Shown one piece after another: positions 1-11,317 of a stretch of DNA of 64,000 nt. This DNA comes from Streptomyces aquilus. Its GTDB lineage: Bacteria > Actinomycetota > Actinomycetes > Streptomycetales > Streptomycetaceae. The notes beneath the pieces are model-generated. The model had not been told where the DNA came from and did no database searches. It saw only the letters and a list, made by a program, of their open reading frames with translations. Both the position numbers and the translations under genes were made by a program. The stretch is taken from assembly GCF_003955715.1 (NCBI RefSeq), contig NZ_CP034463.1, positions 2,170,001-2,234,000 on the forward strand, in the 5' to 3' direction. Position 1 is the first letter of the stretch. Every line of letters begins with the position of its first letter.

Positions 1-602
1 GGGGTCATGCCCTTGATGCCGAGGTCGACGGCGGCGACGGTGAACTTCTTCTCGCCGATCGCCGGGACGACGTACGCCTCCTTGGTGGCGACCTCCGCGG
101 AGAGGTCGGCGCCCTTCATCTCGGGGGCCTGGCGCACCTCGGTGAGCATGGTGCCCTCGTCGGGCAGCGCGTTGCCGGAGAAGATGCCGACGCGCATCGC
201 GCCGCGCTCCCGCAGATGGCGCGTCAACGCGCGCGTGTCGATGCCGGAGATGCCGACGACACCCTGGTTGCGCAGCTCCTCGTCGAGGGAGCGGCGTGAG
301 CGCCAGTTGGACGGCACGCGCGCGGGGTCGCGCACGACGTATCCGGCGACCCAGATCTGCTTGCTCTCCGGGTCCTCGTCGTTGACACCGGTGTTGCCGA
401 CGTGCGGGGCGGTCATCACGACGACCTGGCGGTGGTACGACGGGTCGGTGAGGGTCTCCTGGTAACCGGTCATGCCGGTGGAGAACACCGCCTCGCCGAA
501 GGTCACCCCCACGGCCCCGTAGGCGCGGCCGCGGAAGATCCGGCCGTCCTCCAGGACGAGTACCGCGGGAACCTTCGAGGCTCCCCTTGTGGAGGTCGTC
601 AT
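1..602 (-). CDS. carA: Carbamoyl-phosphate synthase small subunit, N-terminal part (cut by window edge)
   Basis: The glutaminase subunit supplies ammonia from glutamine to CarB for carbamoyl phosphate, the first step of pyrimidine (and arginine) synthesis in the cytoplasm. About 200 residues are visible. They cover the small-chain domain, including [20 protein letters not shown]. The window ends just as the amidotransferase domain begins ([10 protein letters not shown]), so the catalytic Cys is outside. The ATG start overlaps the stop of the upstream membrane protein gene by 4 bp (ATGA), which suggests translational coupling. It is the last visible gene of the pyrR-pyrB-pyrC operon; carB would be expected beyond the edge. 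Identification is firm; completeness cannot be judged. Confidence 0.96.
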   Translation of the reverse strand, partial: MTTSTRGASKVPAVLVLEDGRIFRGRAYGAVGVTFGEAVFSTGMTGYQETLTDPSYHRQVVVMTAPHVGNTGVNDEDPESKQIWVAGYVVRDPARVPSNWRSRRSLDEELRNQGVVGISGIDTRALTRHLRERGAMRVGIFSGNALPDEGTMLTEVRQAPEMKGADLSAEVATKEAYVVPAIGEKKFTVAAVDLGIKGMT

Positions 603-1186
603 CGTGCGCCTTCCGTTTCCGTCGTGTTCGTCTTGTTGATCATGGAGTTAATGGCGTCGACCCACTCGTTGTGCTCGGCCGCGTGGTCGGAGCGGAAGCC
701 GGAGTCGATCAGTCTGTCCCCGTGTTCCCAGGTCACGAGCAGCAGGCCGCCCTCGGTGAGGACCTTGCCGGCGATGCCCTTGCCGAGCACGGCCTCCCGC
801 AGCGCGCCGGCCGGGATGAAGAAGTCGGTCGCGCCGGGGCGTACGACGTCCAGTCCCGCGTCCGTCAGCGTGAGCTCGACCCGGCTGCGGGTGCCGAGGC
901 CGTGCGCCACGATGCGGTCGAGCCACTGCCCGGCGGTGGTGGAGCCGTGGTAGCGGCCGCTCATCGTCAGTTTCGCCGCACCGAGGCCGTCCGGCGCGTC
1001 GGGCAGCTCGGGCAGGTCGCTCTGGAGCGTGCCGCGCCACTTCCAGCCCTCGCGCATCAGCCAGTAGATGAGGGCGACGAACAGCGCCAGCCCGACGAGC
1101 CAGCCGATGCGCGCGGCCCAGTCGGTGACCTCGGCCGATTCCTTGTCGGCCGCCAGGCCGCCTGCCAGCTGGATTACAGGTGTCAC
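599..1186 (-). CDS. PH-like domain transmembrane protein of the pyr operon, function unknown
   Basis: A 195-residue protein with one membrane segment at about residues 28-44 and a soluble domain behind it that resembles bacterial PH-like (YdeI/bPH) domains. No catalytic motif is visible. The GTG start overlaps the pyrC stop by 4 bp (GTGA), and its own stop overlaps the carA start, so it is locked into the pyrimidine operon. A small protein of the same kind occupies the same slot between pyrC and carA in Mycobacterium (Rv1382), so the linkage is old in actinobacteria. A longer reading from upstream is possible, but the overlapping GTG fits the operon style best. Its role in pyrimidine metabolism is not known; membrane anchoring of the pathway would be speculation. 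Confidence 0.85.
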   Translation of the reverse strand: MTPVIQLAGGLAADKESAEVTDWAARIGWLVGLALFVALIYWLMREGWKWRGTLQSDLPELPDAPDGLGAAKLTMSGRYHGSTTAGQWLDRIVAHGLGTRSRVELTLTDAGLDVVRPGATDFFIPAGALREAVLGKGIAGKVLTEGGLLLVTWEHGDRLIDSGFRSDHAAEHNEWVDAINSMINKTNTTETEGAR

Positions 1187-2469
1187 GTGAGCTTCCCGTC
1201 GACGAGCGTGGCCTTGCCCCGGAGCCACGTGTGCGTCACACGGCCCGGCAGCTCACGCCCCTCGTACGGGGTGTTCCGGCTGCGCGAGGCGAAGCCCGCG
1301 GGGTCCACGTCCCCACGGTATTCCGTGTCGACGAGCGTGAGGTTGGCGGGCTCACCAGCCGAGACGGGACGCCCGTGGCCCTTCGCCCGCCCGATCTCGG
1401 CGGGCTTGACGGACATGCGCTCGGCGACCCCGGCCCAGGTGAGGAGCCCGGTGTCCACCATGGTCTCCTGCACCACTGACAACGCGGTCTCCAGGCCCAC
1501 CATCCCCATGGCGGCCGCGGCCCACTCGCAGTCCTTGTCCTCGTGCGGGTGCGGGGCGTGGTCGGTGGCGACGATGTCGATCGTGCCGTCGGCGAGCGCC
1601 TCGCGCAGGGCCAGCACGTCGCGCTCGGTGCGCAGCGGCGGGTTGACCTTGTAGACCGGGTTGTAGGTCCGCACCAGCTCGTCCGTCAGGAGCAGGTGGT
1701 GCGGGGTGACCTCGGCGGTGACGTCGATGCCGCGGGACTTGGCCCAGCGGACGATCTCGACGGACCCGGCGGTCGACAGGTGGCAGATGTGGACGCGGGA
1801 GCCGACGTGCTCGGCGAGCAGGACGTCCCGGGCGATGATCGATTCCTCGGCCACCGCGGGCCAGCCCCCGAGCCCCAGCTCGGCCGAGACGATCCCCTCG
1901 TTCATCTGGGCGCCCTCGGTCAGCCGCGGCTCCTGCGCGTGCTGGGCGACGACCCCGCCGAAGGCCTTCACGTACTCCAGCGCCCGGCGCATGATCACCG
2001 CGTCGTCGACGCACTTGCCGTCGTCGGAGAAGACGGTGACCCCGGCGGCCGACTCGTGCATGGCACCGAGCTCGGCGAGCTTCTTGCCCTCCAGGCCGAC
2101 CGTGACGGCGCCGATGGGCTGCACGTCGCAGTACCCGTGCTCCTGGCCGAGCCGGTAGACCTGCTCGACCACACCGGCCGTGTCGGCGACCGGGAAGGTG
2201 TTGGCCATGGCGAACACGGCGGTGTAGCCACCGGAGGCGGCGGCGCGCGTGCCGGTCAGGACGGTCTCGGAGTCCTCACGGCCGGGCTCGCGCAGATGGG
2301 TGTGCAGGTCGACGAGCCCCGGCAGCAGTACCTTGCCGGCGGCCTCGACGACCTCGGCGCCCTCGTCGGAGAGCCCCGTACCGACGGCCTCGATGACCGC
2401 GCCGTCGATCAGCACGTCCTGCGGCTCGCCGCCGAGCACCTTCGCACCACGGATCAGGATCTTGCTCAT
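1183..2469 (-). CDS. pyrC: Dihydroorotase
   Basis: Catalyses reversible cyclisation of N-carbamoyl-aspartate to dihydroorotate, step three of pyrimidine synthesis. It is a 428-residue class I amidohydrolase. The metal-binding motif DLHTHLREPG is at residues 54-63 (His56, His58). Further His ligands lie in the central barrel (ICHLSTAG, TPHHLLL) and the catalytic Asp is in ATDHAPH. The ATG start sits 5 bp after the pyrB stop; in-frame codons further upstream would read deep into pyrB and are rejected. Its stop overlaps the next gene (GTGA). The order pyrB-pyrC follows the pathway, and class I dihydroorotases often associate with the carbamoyltransferase. Confidence 0.97.
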   Translation of the reverse strand: MSKILIRGAKVLGGEPQDVLIDGAVIEAVGTGLSDEGAEVVEAAGKVLLPGLVDLHTHLREPGREDSETVLTGTRAAASGGYTAVFAMANTFPVADTAGVVEQVYRLGQEHGYCDVQPIGAVTVGLEGKKLAELGAMHESAAGVTVFSDDGKCVDDAVIMRRALEYVKAFGGVVAQHAQEPRLTEGAQMNEGIVSAELGLGGWPAVAEESIIARDVLLAEHVGSRVHICHLSTAGSVEIVRWAKSRGIDVTAEVTPHHLLLTDELVRTYNPVYKVNPPLRTERDVLALREALADGTIDIVATDHAPHPHEDKDCEWAAAAMGMVGLETALSVVQETMVDTGLLTWAGVAERMSVKPAEIGRAKGHGRPVSAGEPANLTLVDTEYRGDVDPAGFASRSRNTPYEGRELPGRVTHTWLRGKATLVDGKLT

Positions 2470-2474
2470 GTCTC

Positions 2475-3452
2475 TTACTTCTCCTCGATACGGGTGTGGC
2501 TGACGGCGGGCTCGTTTCCACCCAGCAGCAGGTACAGAACGGCCATCCGGATGGAGACTCCGTTTGCGACCTGCTCCACGACGGTGCAGCGGTCGGAGTC
2601 GGCGACCTCGGCGGTGATCTCCATGCCGCGGACCATGGGGCCGGGGTGCATCACGATGGCGTGCTCGGGCATCCGCGCCATGCGGTCGCCGTCGAGGCCG
2701 TAGCGCCGCGAGTACTCGCGCTCGGTCGGGAAGAACGCGGCGTTCATGCGCTCGCGCTGCACGCGCAGCATCATCACCGCGTCGGACTTGGCGAGCGTGC
2801 TGTCGAGGTCGTACGACACCTCGCACGGCCAGGTCTCGACGCCGACCGGCACCAGGGTCGGCGGGGCGACGAGGGTGACTTCGGCGCCGAGGGTGTGCAG
2901 CAGGTCGACGTTGGAGCGGGCGACGCGGCTGTGCAGGACGTCGCCGACGATCGTGATGCGCTTGCCGGACAGGTCCTGGCCGAGTCCGGCGTCCCGTCCG
3001 ATGAGCCGGCGGCGCATCGTGAAGGCGTCCAACAGGGCCTGCGTGGGGTGCTGGTGGGTGCCGTCACCGGCGTTGATGACGGCGGCGTCGATCCACCCGG
3101 AGGTGGCGAGGCGGTACGGCGCTCCGGAGGCGCCGTGCCGGATGACCACGGCGTCGACGCCCATGGCCTCCAGGGTCTGGGCGGTGTCCTTCAGGGACTC
3201 GCCCTTGGACACCGAGGACCCCTTGGCGGTGAAGTTGATGACGTCGGCGGAGAGGCGCTTCTCCGCGGCCTCGAAGGAGATCCGGGTGCGCGTGGAGTCC
3301 TCGAAGAAGAGGTTGACGATCGTGCGGCCGCGCAGGGTCGGCAGCTTCTTGATCGGCCGGTCGGCGACCCGGGCCATCTCCTCGGCGGTGTCGAGGATCA
3401 GGACGGCGTCGTCGCGGGTGAGGTCGGCGGCCGAGATGAGATGACGCTGCAT
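2475..3452 (-). CDS. pyrB: Aspartate carbamoyltransferase catalytic subunit
   Basis: Transfers the carbamoyl group to aspartate, the committed step of pyrimidine synthesis. The 325-residue length is normal. The carbamoyl phosphate loop STRTR is at residues 53-57, the mobile Lys in SKGES at about 83, HPTQ at 135-138, and the C-terminal HPGPMVRG loop is present. No pyrI regulatory subunit gene is adjacent, in line with the PyrR-type control of this operon. It starts with ATG behind a GGAG ribosome site, 84 bp after pyrR. That spacer can fold a 6-bp hairpin (3504-3526) of no obvious function. Confidence 0.97.
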   Translation of the reverse strand: MQRHLISAADLTRDDAVLILDTAEEMARVADRPIKKLPTLRGRTIVNLFFEDSTRTRISFEAAEKRLSADVINFTAKGSSVSKGESLKDTAQTLEAMGVDAVVIRHGASGAPYRLATSGWIDAAVINAGDGTHQHPTQALLDAFTMRRRLIGRDAGLGQDLSGKRITIVGDVLHSRVARSNVDLLHTLGAEVTLVAPPTLVPVGVETWPCEVSYDLDSTLAKSDAVMMLRVQRERMNAAFFPTEREYSRRYGLDGDRMARMPEHAIVMHPGPMVRGMEITAEVADSDRCTVVEQVANGVSIRMAVLYLLLGGNEPAVSHTRIEEK

Positions 3453-3536
3453 CTGTCAGGCTCCGTAAGGAAGTTCAGGTCGGGAGATTCCGGGGCAAGG
3501 CAGGGCACGCCGAGGACGGACGTGCCGGGCGGCTTG

Positions 3537-4109
3537 CTACTGGGTCTGCTTCGCACCGAGCAGCACGGTGTCGCGACCGTCCTCCTCGGCGAGCTGGACC
3601 TTGACCGTCTCCCGCAACGACGTGGGGAGGTTCTTGCCGACGTAGTCGGCGCGGATGGGCAGTTCGCGGTGGCCGCGGTCGACCAGGACCGCGAGCTGCA
3701 CCGCGCGCGGACGCCCGATGTCGTTCAGGGCGTCGAGGGCGGCACGGATGGTGCGGCCGGAGAAGAGCACGTCGTCGACGAGGACGACGAGGCGGCCGTC
3801 GATGCCGTCACCGGGGATCTCGGTGCGGGCCAGCGCACGCGGCGGATGCATGCGCAGGTCGTCGCGGTACATCGTGATGTCGAGCGAACCGACCGGAATC
3901 TTGCGGTCGGTGATCTCCTCCAGCTTGGCGGCGAGCCGCTGGGCGAGGAAGACGCCTCGGGTCGGGATGCCGAGGAGCACCACGTCGTCGGCGCCCTTGG
4001 CGCGTTCGACGATCTCGTGGGCGATACGGGTCAGCACGCGGGCGATGTCGGGGCCTTCGAGAACGGGCCGGGCATCGGACTGCGTGTCCTGCTGGTCGTG
4101 CTTGTCCAT
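3537..4109 (-). CDS. pyrR: Bifunctional pyr operon regulator / uracil phosphoribosyltransferase PyrR
   Basis: PyrR binds pyr mRNA when UMP is plentiful and reduces expression of the operon; it also has weak uracil phosphoribosyltransferase activity. The 190-residue protein carries the PRPP-binding motif [13 protein letters not shown] at about 108-120 and the PyrR-type LDITMYRDD segment at 77-84. It is first in the pyrR-pyrB-pyrC-x-carA operon. The ATG is preceded by a strong AAGGAGG ribosome site (4120-4126). Directly upstream is a hairpin with the PyrR recognition sequence, so the protein probably regulates its own translation. Mycobacterial PyrR is known to work by blocking translation rather than by attenuation. 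Confidence 0.97.
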   Translation of the reverse strand: MDKHDQQDTQSDARPVLEGPDIARVLTRIAHEIVERAKGADDVVLLGIPTRGVFLAQRLAAKLEEITDRKIPVGSLDITMYRDDLRMHPPRALARTEIPGDGIDGRLVVLVDDVLFSGRTIRAALDALNDIGRPRAVQLAVLVDRGHRELPIRADYVGKNLPTSLRETVKVQLAEEDGRDTVLLGAKQTQ

Positions 4110-4119
4110 ACGAAACGGA

Positions 4120-4145
4120 CCTCCTTCTCCGCCTCACGGGACGGA
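4120..4145 (-). promoter_or_regulatory. Probable PyrR-binding RNA hairpin abutting the pyrR Shine-Dalgarno
   Basis: In the pyrR leader the RNA reads UCCG-UCCCGUGAGG-CGGA (4145 down to 4128). The outer four bases pair, and the loop fits the known PyrR binding-loop core UCCNGNGAGGY at every fixed position. The hairpin ends one base before the AAGGAGG ribosome site (4126-4120). Bound PyrR would therefore mask the ribosome site, which matches the translational repression described for Mycobacterium smegmatis. No terminator/antiterminator pair was seen between it and the start codon. The sequence match is seen directly; binding is inferred. Confidence 0.8.
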
Positions 4146-4263
4146 CCTTAAAGGACGTCGGATTTGCGCCATCCACGGTAGCAGGCCCTCAGGACACCCC
4201 TGATCACCCCCATGGCCTAATCGGCCACCGCTACCACGGAAGAGTCGGTGCGGCTCATTCGGC

Positions 4264-4293
4264 TTGACGCAGAAGAGTAACGCTGCGTAACCT
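4264..4293 (+). promoter_or_regulatory. Probable bldD promoter
   Basis: A TTGACG -35 hexamer at 4264-4269 and a TAACCT -10 hexamer at 4288-4293 are separated by 18 bp, which fits a HrdB-type vegetative promoter. The start of transcription would fall near 4300, inside the BldD-box-like palindrome. Confidence 0.65.
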
Positions 4294-4306
4294 CACAGTG
4301 AGTTAC
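4292..4306 (+). promoter_or_regulatory. BldD-box-like operator in the bldD promoter
   Basis: CTCACAGTGAGTTAC matches the published 15-bp pseudopalindromic BldD box (nTnACnCWGnGTnAn) at all but one conserved base. It overlaps the end of the -10 element and the expected transcription start of bldD. BldD is known to repress its own gene in Streptomyces, so this is the likely autoregulatory site. Confidence 0.75.
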
Positions 4307-4362
4307 CAGCCGCGCGGTACGGCGCCCCTGCCGGCCGCGTCGACACAGTGCCGGGGAGCTAT

Positions 4363-4863
4363 ATGTCCAGCGAATACGCCAAACAGCTCGGGGCGAAGCT
4401 CCGGGCCATCCGCACCCAGCAGGGCCTTTCCCTCCACGGTGTCGAGGAGAAGTCCCAGGGACGCTGGAAGGCGGTCGTGGTCGGTTCGTACGAGCGCGGC
4501 GACCGTGCCGTGACCGTACAGCGCCTCGCCGAGTTGGCGGATTTCTACGGTGTGCCCGTTCAGGAACTGCTGCCGGGTACGACCCCGGGCGGCGCCGCCG
4601 AGCCGCCGCCGAAGCTGGTTCTCGACCTGGAGCGGCTGGCCCACGTGCCGGCCGAGAAGGCGGGCCCCCTCCAGCGCTACGCCGCGACGATCCAGTCGCA
4701 GCGCGGTGACTACAACGGCAAGGTGCTCTCGATCCGCCAGGACGACCTGCGCACACTCGCCGTCATCTACGACCAGTCGCCCTCGGTCCTCACCGAGCAG
4801 CTGATCAGCTGGGGCGTGCTGGACGCCGACGCGCGTCGCGCGGTGTCCCACGAGGAGAGCTGA
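4363..4863 (+). CDS. bldD: Developmental master regulator BldD
   Basis: BldD dimerises with tetrameric cyclic di-GMP and represses sporulation genes during vegetative growth. The 166-residue protein has an N-terminal XRE-type helix-turn-helix domain (about residues 8-70) and a C-terminal effector domain. That domain carries the c-di-GMP signature RGD (114-116), eight residues, RQDD (125-128). The ATG is chosen because it follows a GGGGAG ribosome site and gives the conserved MSSEYAKQLG start. It is monocistronic on the plus strand between minus-strand operons and ends before a strong hairpin. It is one of the clearest genus markers in the window. Confidence 0.98.
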   Translation: MSSEYAKQLGAKLRAIRTQQGLSLHGVEEKSQGRWKAVVVGSYERGDRAVTVQRLAELADFYGVPVQELLPGTTPGGAAEPPPKLVLDLERLAHVPAEKAGPLQRYAATIQSQRGDYNGKVLSIRQDDLRTLAVIYDQSPSVLTEQLISWGVLDADARRAVSHEES

Positions 4864-4889
4864 GCCGCTTCCCGTCTCAGCAGAAACGT

Positions 4890-4935
4890 GCCGCCGGGGT
4901 GGCCGGAACTTGATGGTTCCGGCCACCCCGGCGGC
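4890..4935 (+). terminator. Terminator hairpin after bldD
   Basis: A 20-bp perfect stem (4890-4909 with 4916-4935) encloses a 6-base loop, 27 bp after the bldD stop. There is no long U run, which is usual in Streptomyces. It may also stop transcription arriving from nusB on the other strand. Confidence 0.85.
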
Positions 4936-4971
4936 TTTCTGCGCTGCTCCGGTGCCCGCCGGGCACGGATA

Positions 4972-5013
4972 CGCCAGGGGGCCCGCAGCAAGCACGCTGC
5001 GGGCCCCCTGGCG
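4972..5013 (-). terminator. Terminator hairpin of the efp-nusB operon
   Basis: An 18-bp perfect stem (4972-4989 with 4996-5013) has a 6-base loop and lies 16 bp beyond the nusB stop. Together with the bldD hairpin it insulates two convergent units. A smaller hairpin (about 4952-4966) lies between them. Confidence 0.85.
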
Positions 5014-5028
5014 ATGCCGTACCTCTGC

Positions 5029-5463
5029 TTACGCCTCTTCGCGGCGCAGCGTGGGCTTCAGGTCCTTGAGACGGCCGAGCAGGCCGTTCACGAAGGCCGG
5101 TGACTCGTCCGTGGAGAACTCCTTGGCGATCTCGACCATCTCGTCGAGCACGACCGCGTCCGGGGTCCCGTCGACCCAGATCAGCTCGTAGGCGCCGAGC
5201 CGCAGGATGTTGCGGTCGACGACGGGCATCCGGTCGAGCGTCCAGCCGACGGAGTACTGCGCGATCAGCTCGTCGATGCGCTTCGCGTGCTGCGCGTAGC
5301 CCTCGACCAGCTGCATGGTGTACTCGCTCACCGGCGGCTGCCGGGTGTCGGTCCGGGAGAGCCGGATCCAGTCCGCGAGGACCGTCAGGACGTCGGCACC
5401 GCGCTGGTCGCCCTCGAAGAGGATCTGGAAGGCGCGCTTGCGGGCCGTGTTACGGGCAGCCAC
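5029..5463 (-). CDS. nusB: Transcription antitermination factor NusB
   Basis: NusB binds boxA RNA with S10 (NusE) and promotes antitermination of rRNA operons. The 144-residue all-helical protein has the usual start (AARNTARKRAFQILFEGD) and the conserved PVVDRNILRLGAYE segment. The GTG start is 2 bp after the efp stop, so the two are cotranscribed; efp-nusB linkage is common in bacteria. Transcription ends at the hairpin just downstream. Confidence 0.96.
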   Translation of the reverse strand: MAARNTARKRAFQILFEGDQRGADVLTVLADWIRLSRTDTRQPPVSEYTMQLVEGYAQHAKRIDELIAQYSVGWTLDRMPVVDRNILRLGAYELIWVDGTPDAVVLDEMVEIAKEFSTDESPAFVNGLLGRLKDLKPTLRREEA

Positions 5464-5465
5464 GG

Positions 5466-6032
5466 TTAGCTGTTCACCCGGCCGAGGTAGTCGCTGGTGC
5501 GGGTGTCGACCTTGATCTTCTCACCGGTGGTGATGAAGAGCGGGACCTGGATCTGGTGACCGGTCTCCAGGGTGGCGGGCTTGGTGCCACCGGTGGAACG
5601 GTCGCCCTGGACGCCCGGCTCGGTCTCCTGGATGACGAGCTCGACGGCGGCCGGCAGCTCGACGAAGAGCACCTCGCCCTCGTGCTGCGCGACGGTGGCG
5701 GTGAAGCCCTCGATCAGGAAGTTGGCGGCGTCACCGACGGCCTTGCGGTCGACCATGAGCTGGTCGTAGGTCTCCATGTCCATGAAGACGAAGTACTCGC
5801 CGTCCATGTACGAGAACTGCATGTCGCGCTTGTCGATCGTGGCCGTCTCGACCTTGACGCCGGCGTTGAACGTCTTGTCGACGACCTTGCCGGAGAGCAC
5901 GTTCTTCAGCTTGGTGCGCACGAAGGCCGGGCCCTTGCCGGGCTTGACGTGCTGGAACTCGACGACGGACCACAGCTGGCCGCCATCGAGCTTGAGCACG
6001 AGGCCGTTCTTGAGGTCGTTCGTGGAAGCCAC
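5466..6032 (-). CDS. efp: Translation elongation factor P
   Basis: EF-P relieves ribosome stalling at polyproline stretches. The 188-residue protein has the three expected beta-barrel domains. The tip loop reads PGKGP (31-35, Lys33), the palindromic loop reported for actinobacterial EF-P proteins that work without lysine modification; no EpmA-type modifier gene is nearby. The GTG start is preferred over a longer in-frame reading because it gives the standard [10 protein letters not shown]-terminus. It lies between pepQ-like and nusB genes, the conserved actinobacterial order. Confidence 0.97.
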   Translation of the reverse strand: MASTNDLKNGLVLKLDGGQLWSVVEFQHVKPGKGPAFVRTKLKNVLSGKVVDKTFNAGVKVETATIDKRDMQFSYMDGEYFVFMDMETYDQLMVDRKAVGDAANFLIEGFTATVAQHEGEVLFVELPAAVELVIQETEPGVQGDRSTGGTKPATLETGHQIQVPLFITTGEKIKVDTRTSDYLGRVNS

Positions 6033-6090
6033 GGTTGCGGAATCTCCTGGACTGACGTGGACGACCCCGGCGCACGCGCGTAGCGGGACG

Positions 6091-7197
6091 CTACAGCGCG
6101 AGCAGCTCCTTGGTCGTGATGGTGAGTAGCTCGGGTCCGCCGTCCGCCTCGGGGCGTACGACGAGCGTGTCATCGATCCGGACACCGCCCCGGCCCGGGA
6201 GGTGGACCCCCGGTTCGACGGTGACCGGCACGCAAGCGTCCAGTTTACCCATGGCCGCGGGGGCCAGCTGCGGGTCCTCGTCGATTTCGAGTCCGACCCC
6301 GTGTCCGGTCAGGGCCGGCAGGCTCTCGCCGTACCCCGCGCAGTCCAGTACCTGGCGTGCGGCGCGGTCCACGTCACGGTAGGCGGCGCCGGGTGCGAGG
6401 CTCTCCCGTCCGGCGCGCTGAGCGGCGAAGACCAGGTCGTACAGCTCGATCTGCCAGTCCGCGGGGGACGTCCCGATCACGAACGTACGACCAATCTCAC
6501 AGCGGTAGCCGCGGTACGTCGCCCCCAGGCAGACGGAGAGGAAATCGCCCTCCTCCACGCGCCGGTCGGTGGGGTGGTGGGCGCGACGGCCGGAGTGGGG
6601 GCCGGTGGCGACGGAGGTCGGGAAGGCGGGGCCGTCGGCGCCGTGGTCGACGAGGCGGCGCTCCAGTTCGAGGGCGAGGTGCCGTTCGGTACGGCCGACG
6701 AGGATGGATTCGAGGAGCTCCCCCAGCGCCTGGTCGGCGATCTCGGCGCCGATGCGGAGGCAGGAGATCTCCTCCTCGTCCTTGACGACGCGCAGCTGCT
6801 CCACGGCCGCGCCGAGGTCGGCGAGGTGGAGGCGGGGGGCGACGGAGCGGATGGCTCTGTGGCGGGCGACCGTGAGGTGGTGTTCCTCCACGCCGAGCGC
6901 GTCGATGCCCTGCATCGAGGCGAGGTCGACGGCCGCGACGGCGGGGTCGCCGCCCGATCCGGGCAGGGTCTGTAGCCGGAGGGTCTCGTCGGGGCGCCCC
7001 TCTCCGGCACGGTCGTCCGGCGGATCGAGGCACACCAGCACGTCTTCCGTCCTGCCGAGCAGCAGGACGGAGCCCTTGGGTGCGGCGCCCGCCAGGTAGC
7101 GCACATTGGCGGGGCGCGAGATCAGTGCGGATTCGCTGCCGACCGCGTGGCAGCGTTCCCTGAGCTTTGTGCGGCGGGCCGCGTACACCTCTGACAT
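6091..7197 (-). CDS. M24-family aminopeptidase P homologue with altered metal ligands
   Basis: A 368-residue member of the creatinase/aminopeptidase P fold, normally an Xaa-Pro dipeptidase or aminopeptidase. It has an N-terminal creatinase-like domain (about 1-130) and a C-terminal pita-bread domain. The five M24 metal ligands are usually Asp, Asp, His, Glu, Glu. Here the aligned positions look like Cys223 (SVCLG), Glu234 (CEIGRT), His299 (GHGVG), Glu328 (VEPG) and Asp342 (RIDD). The second His of the usual GxxxHE motif is Asp (LEIDED). Peptidase activity is therefore doubtful, although position (pepQ-efp-nusB) and fold are conserved. It could be a metal-independent or regulatory relative. 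ATG start; the gene lies 58 bp upstream of efp. Confidence 0.85.
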   Translation of the reverse strand: MSEVYAARRTKLRERCHAVGSESALISRPANVRYLAGAAPKGSVLLLGRTEDVLVCLDPPDDRAGEGRPDETLRLQTLPGSGGDPAVAAVDLASMQGIDALGVEEHHLTVARHRAIRSVAPRLHLADLGAAVEQLRVVKDEEEISCLRIGAEIADQALGELLESILVGRTERHLALELERRLVDHGADGPAFPTSVATGPHSGRRAHHPTDRRVEEGDFLSVCLGATYRGYRCEIGRTFVIGTSPADWQIELYDLVFAAQRAGRESLAPGAAYRDVDRAARQVLDCAGYGESLPALTGHGVGLEIDEDPQLAPAAMGKLDACVPVTVEPGVHLPGRGGVRIDDTLVVRPEADGGPELLTITTKELLAL

Positions 7198-7266
7198 GAC
7201 ACGAGCGTAGGAGCGGTGTCTGTTTTGTGCCGGTTGGGAGGGCGTTCGGGGGACGGGGGGCAGCCC

Positions 7267-8139
7267 TTACCAGCTCGGTGGGCTGGCAATGGAGCGAGCC
7301 AGTACGTCGTCCAGCACCTGCGCCGTCTGTGGGACATCCAGCTGCGAGTTGTCGATGATCGGCAATCCCGAGCCGTACCACCCCGCCATCCGCCCGTGGA
7401 TCCGCGCCACCTCCTCGTCCGTGAGCCGGCGATTGCCCGACCGCTCGGCGTTGCGCTCCAGGACGATCTCCAGGCCCGGCAGCAGGACCACGGGCAGCAG
7501 CCCCGGTCCCACATGCCGCTTCCAGCCGCCCAGGCCCACCACCGGGCGGTCCGGGAAGACGGCGTCGTCGAGGATGCAGGAGATGCCGTTGGCCAGGAAG
7601 TTGCGGGCGGCGAAGCCGCAGGTGCGGCGGGCCAGGCGGTACTGGGCCTCGGAGTGGTCGTTCCACCCGGACTGGGGGTCGGCGAAGCCGGAGCGGACCC
7701 ATTCGCGGACGTCGTCGAGGCTGATGTGGGCGGTGGGCACCCGGCGGTGGTCGGCCCAGTACTTGGCGACGCTGGTCTTGCCCGCGCCGGCCGGGCCGAT
7801 GAGCAGGACCGCGAGCGTCGTGCTCGTCGGGTCGGGGATGACCGCGGCCGGTGGGGTGCTGGGCATGCCGACGGGGCCGCCGGGCGGCAGGGGGACATGG
7901 CCGGTGGTGTCCGGTGCCGGGGGCGCCGATGGGTGCGGCGGGACCGGCGGTGCCGAGGTGTGCTGAGGTGACGGCGGGACGAAACCCGGGGCCGGCGGCG
8001 GTGGCGGCACCGGGGCGGAGCCCTGGTGCGCGCCCGGGTGCTGGGGACCCGGGTGGTGTGCGGCCGGCGACCAGCCGACGGCCGGTCCGTGCCCCGGCTG
8101 GTGGGGCGGCGGCAGCGGAGAACCCACTGCGTGCTGCAT
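7267..8139 (-). CDS. P-loop kinase-like ATP-binding protein with proline-rich N-terminus
   Basis: About 290 residues. The first 100 or so are low-complexity Pro/His/Gly. A nucleotide-binding domain follows with Walker A GPAGAGKTS and a lone-kinase layout (SLDDVREWVRSG, later ERNAERSGNRRL). This resembles AAA_33 zeta-toxin/polynucleotide-kinase-like ATPases. The ATG giving MQHAVGSP is chosen; a longer reading would run back through the region of the aroB terminator. It sits where other actinobacteria have a 3-dehydroquinate dehydratase gene, between aroB and pepQ, but it is not a dehydratase. Substrate unknown. Confidence 0.8.
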   Translation of the reverse strand: MQHAVGSPLPPPHQPGHGPAVGWSPAAHHPGPQHPGAHQGSAPVPPPPPAPGFVPPSPQHTSAPPVPPHPSAPPAPDTTGHVPLPPGGPVGMPSTPPAAVIPDPTSTTLAVLLIGPAGAGKTSVAKYWADHRRVPTAHISLDDVREWVRSGFADPQSGWNDHSEAQYRLARRTCGFAARNFLANGISCILDDAVFPDRPVVGLGGWKRHVGPGLLPVVLLPGLEIVLERNAERSGNRRLTDEEVARIHGRMAGWYGSGLPIIDNSQLDVPQTAQVLDDVLARSIASPPSW

Positions 8140-8214
8140 CCGGTGCCACTCCGTCTCGTACAAGGCAATGGGCGCTGGCGAAGCGGGTGCGGACCCGCTC
8201 CCTACCGAACGGTA

Positions 8215-8252
8215 CCGTCCCCGGCCGCCGTTTGGTGAACGGCCGGGGACGG
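8215..8252 (-). terminator. Terminator hairpin after aroB
   Basis: A 13-bp perfect stem (8215-8227 with 8240-8252) and a 12-base loop lie 53 bp past the aroB stop, so the aro operon is separated from the P-loop gene that follows. Confidence 0.75.
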
Positions 8253-8304
8253 CCCTAAGTGCCCGTGTCCGCAAGGCACATGGGAGGGACGGCTCCGCGG
8301 CGGA

Positions 8305-11086
<2,782 letters not shown>

Positions 11087-11317
11087 CGGTGCTCCTCAGT
11101 GCTCGCGCCCTCGTACTGCCCTGCGTACGCGCGTCCTCGCGTACGGCAATGGCGCGACCAGGTGCGCGGCCCGGGCCCGCCACCTTCGATCCTCCCACGT
11201 CCCACCGACATGTCCGGCCGCCGGTCCATCAGGCGGACGGAGCCCGGCGGTCGCCGGAGGACACCCGAGTGCCTCCGTCGGCGGCGGACATGCGGCATTC
11301 CGCGCCCGGGCGGTGCG
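11087..11317 (-). other. Intergenic region aroE-aroC
   Basis: These 231 bases hold the aroC ribosome site (GAGGAG near 11093) and probably its promoter. No clear -10/-35 pair, riboswitch or terminator was recognised. Several short GC-rich inverted repeats are present but none is convincing. Confidence 0.4.

Noticed and set aside
1183..2826. Extended pyrC reading of 547 codons
   Set aside because: The extra N-terminus lies over pyrB in another frame; the ATG at 2469 gives the standard dihydroorotase start.
3504..3526. Hairpin between pyrR and pyrB as a second PyrR site or attenuator
   Set aside because: The 6-bp stem has an 11-base loop that lacks the UCCNGNGAGG core and has no U run.
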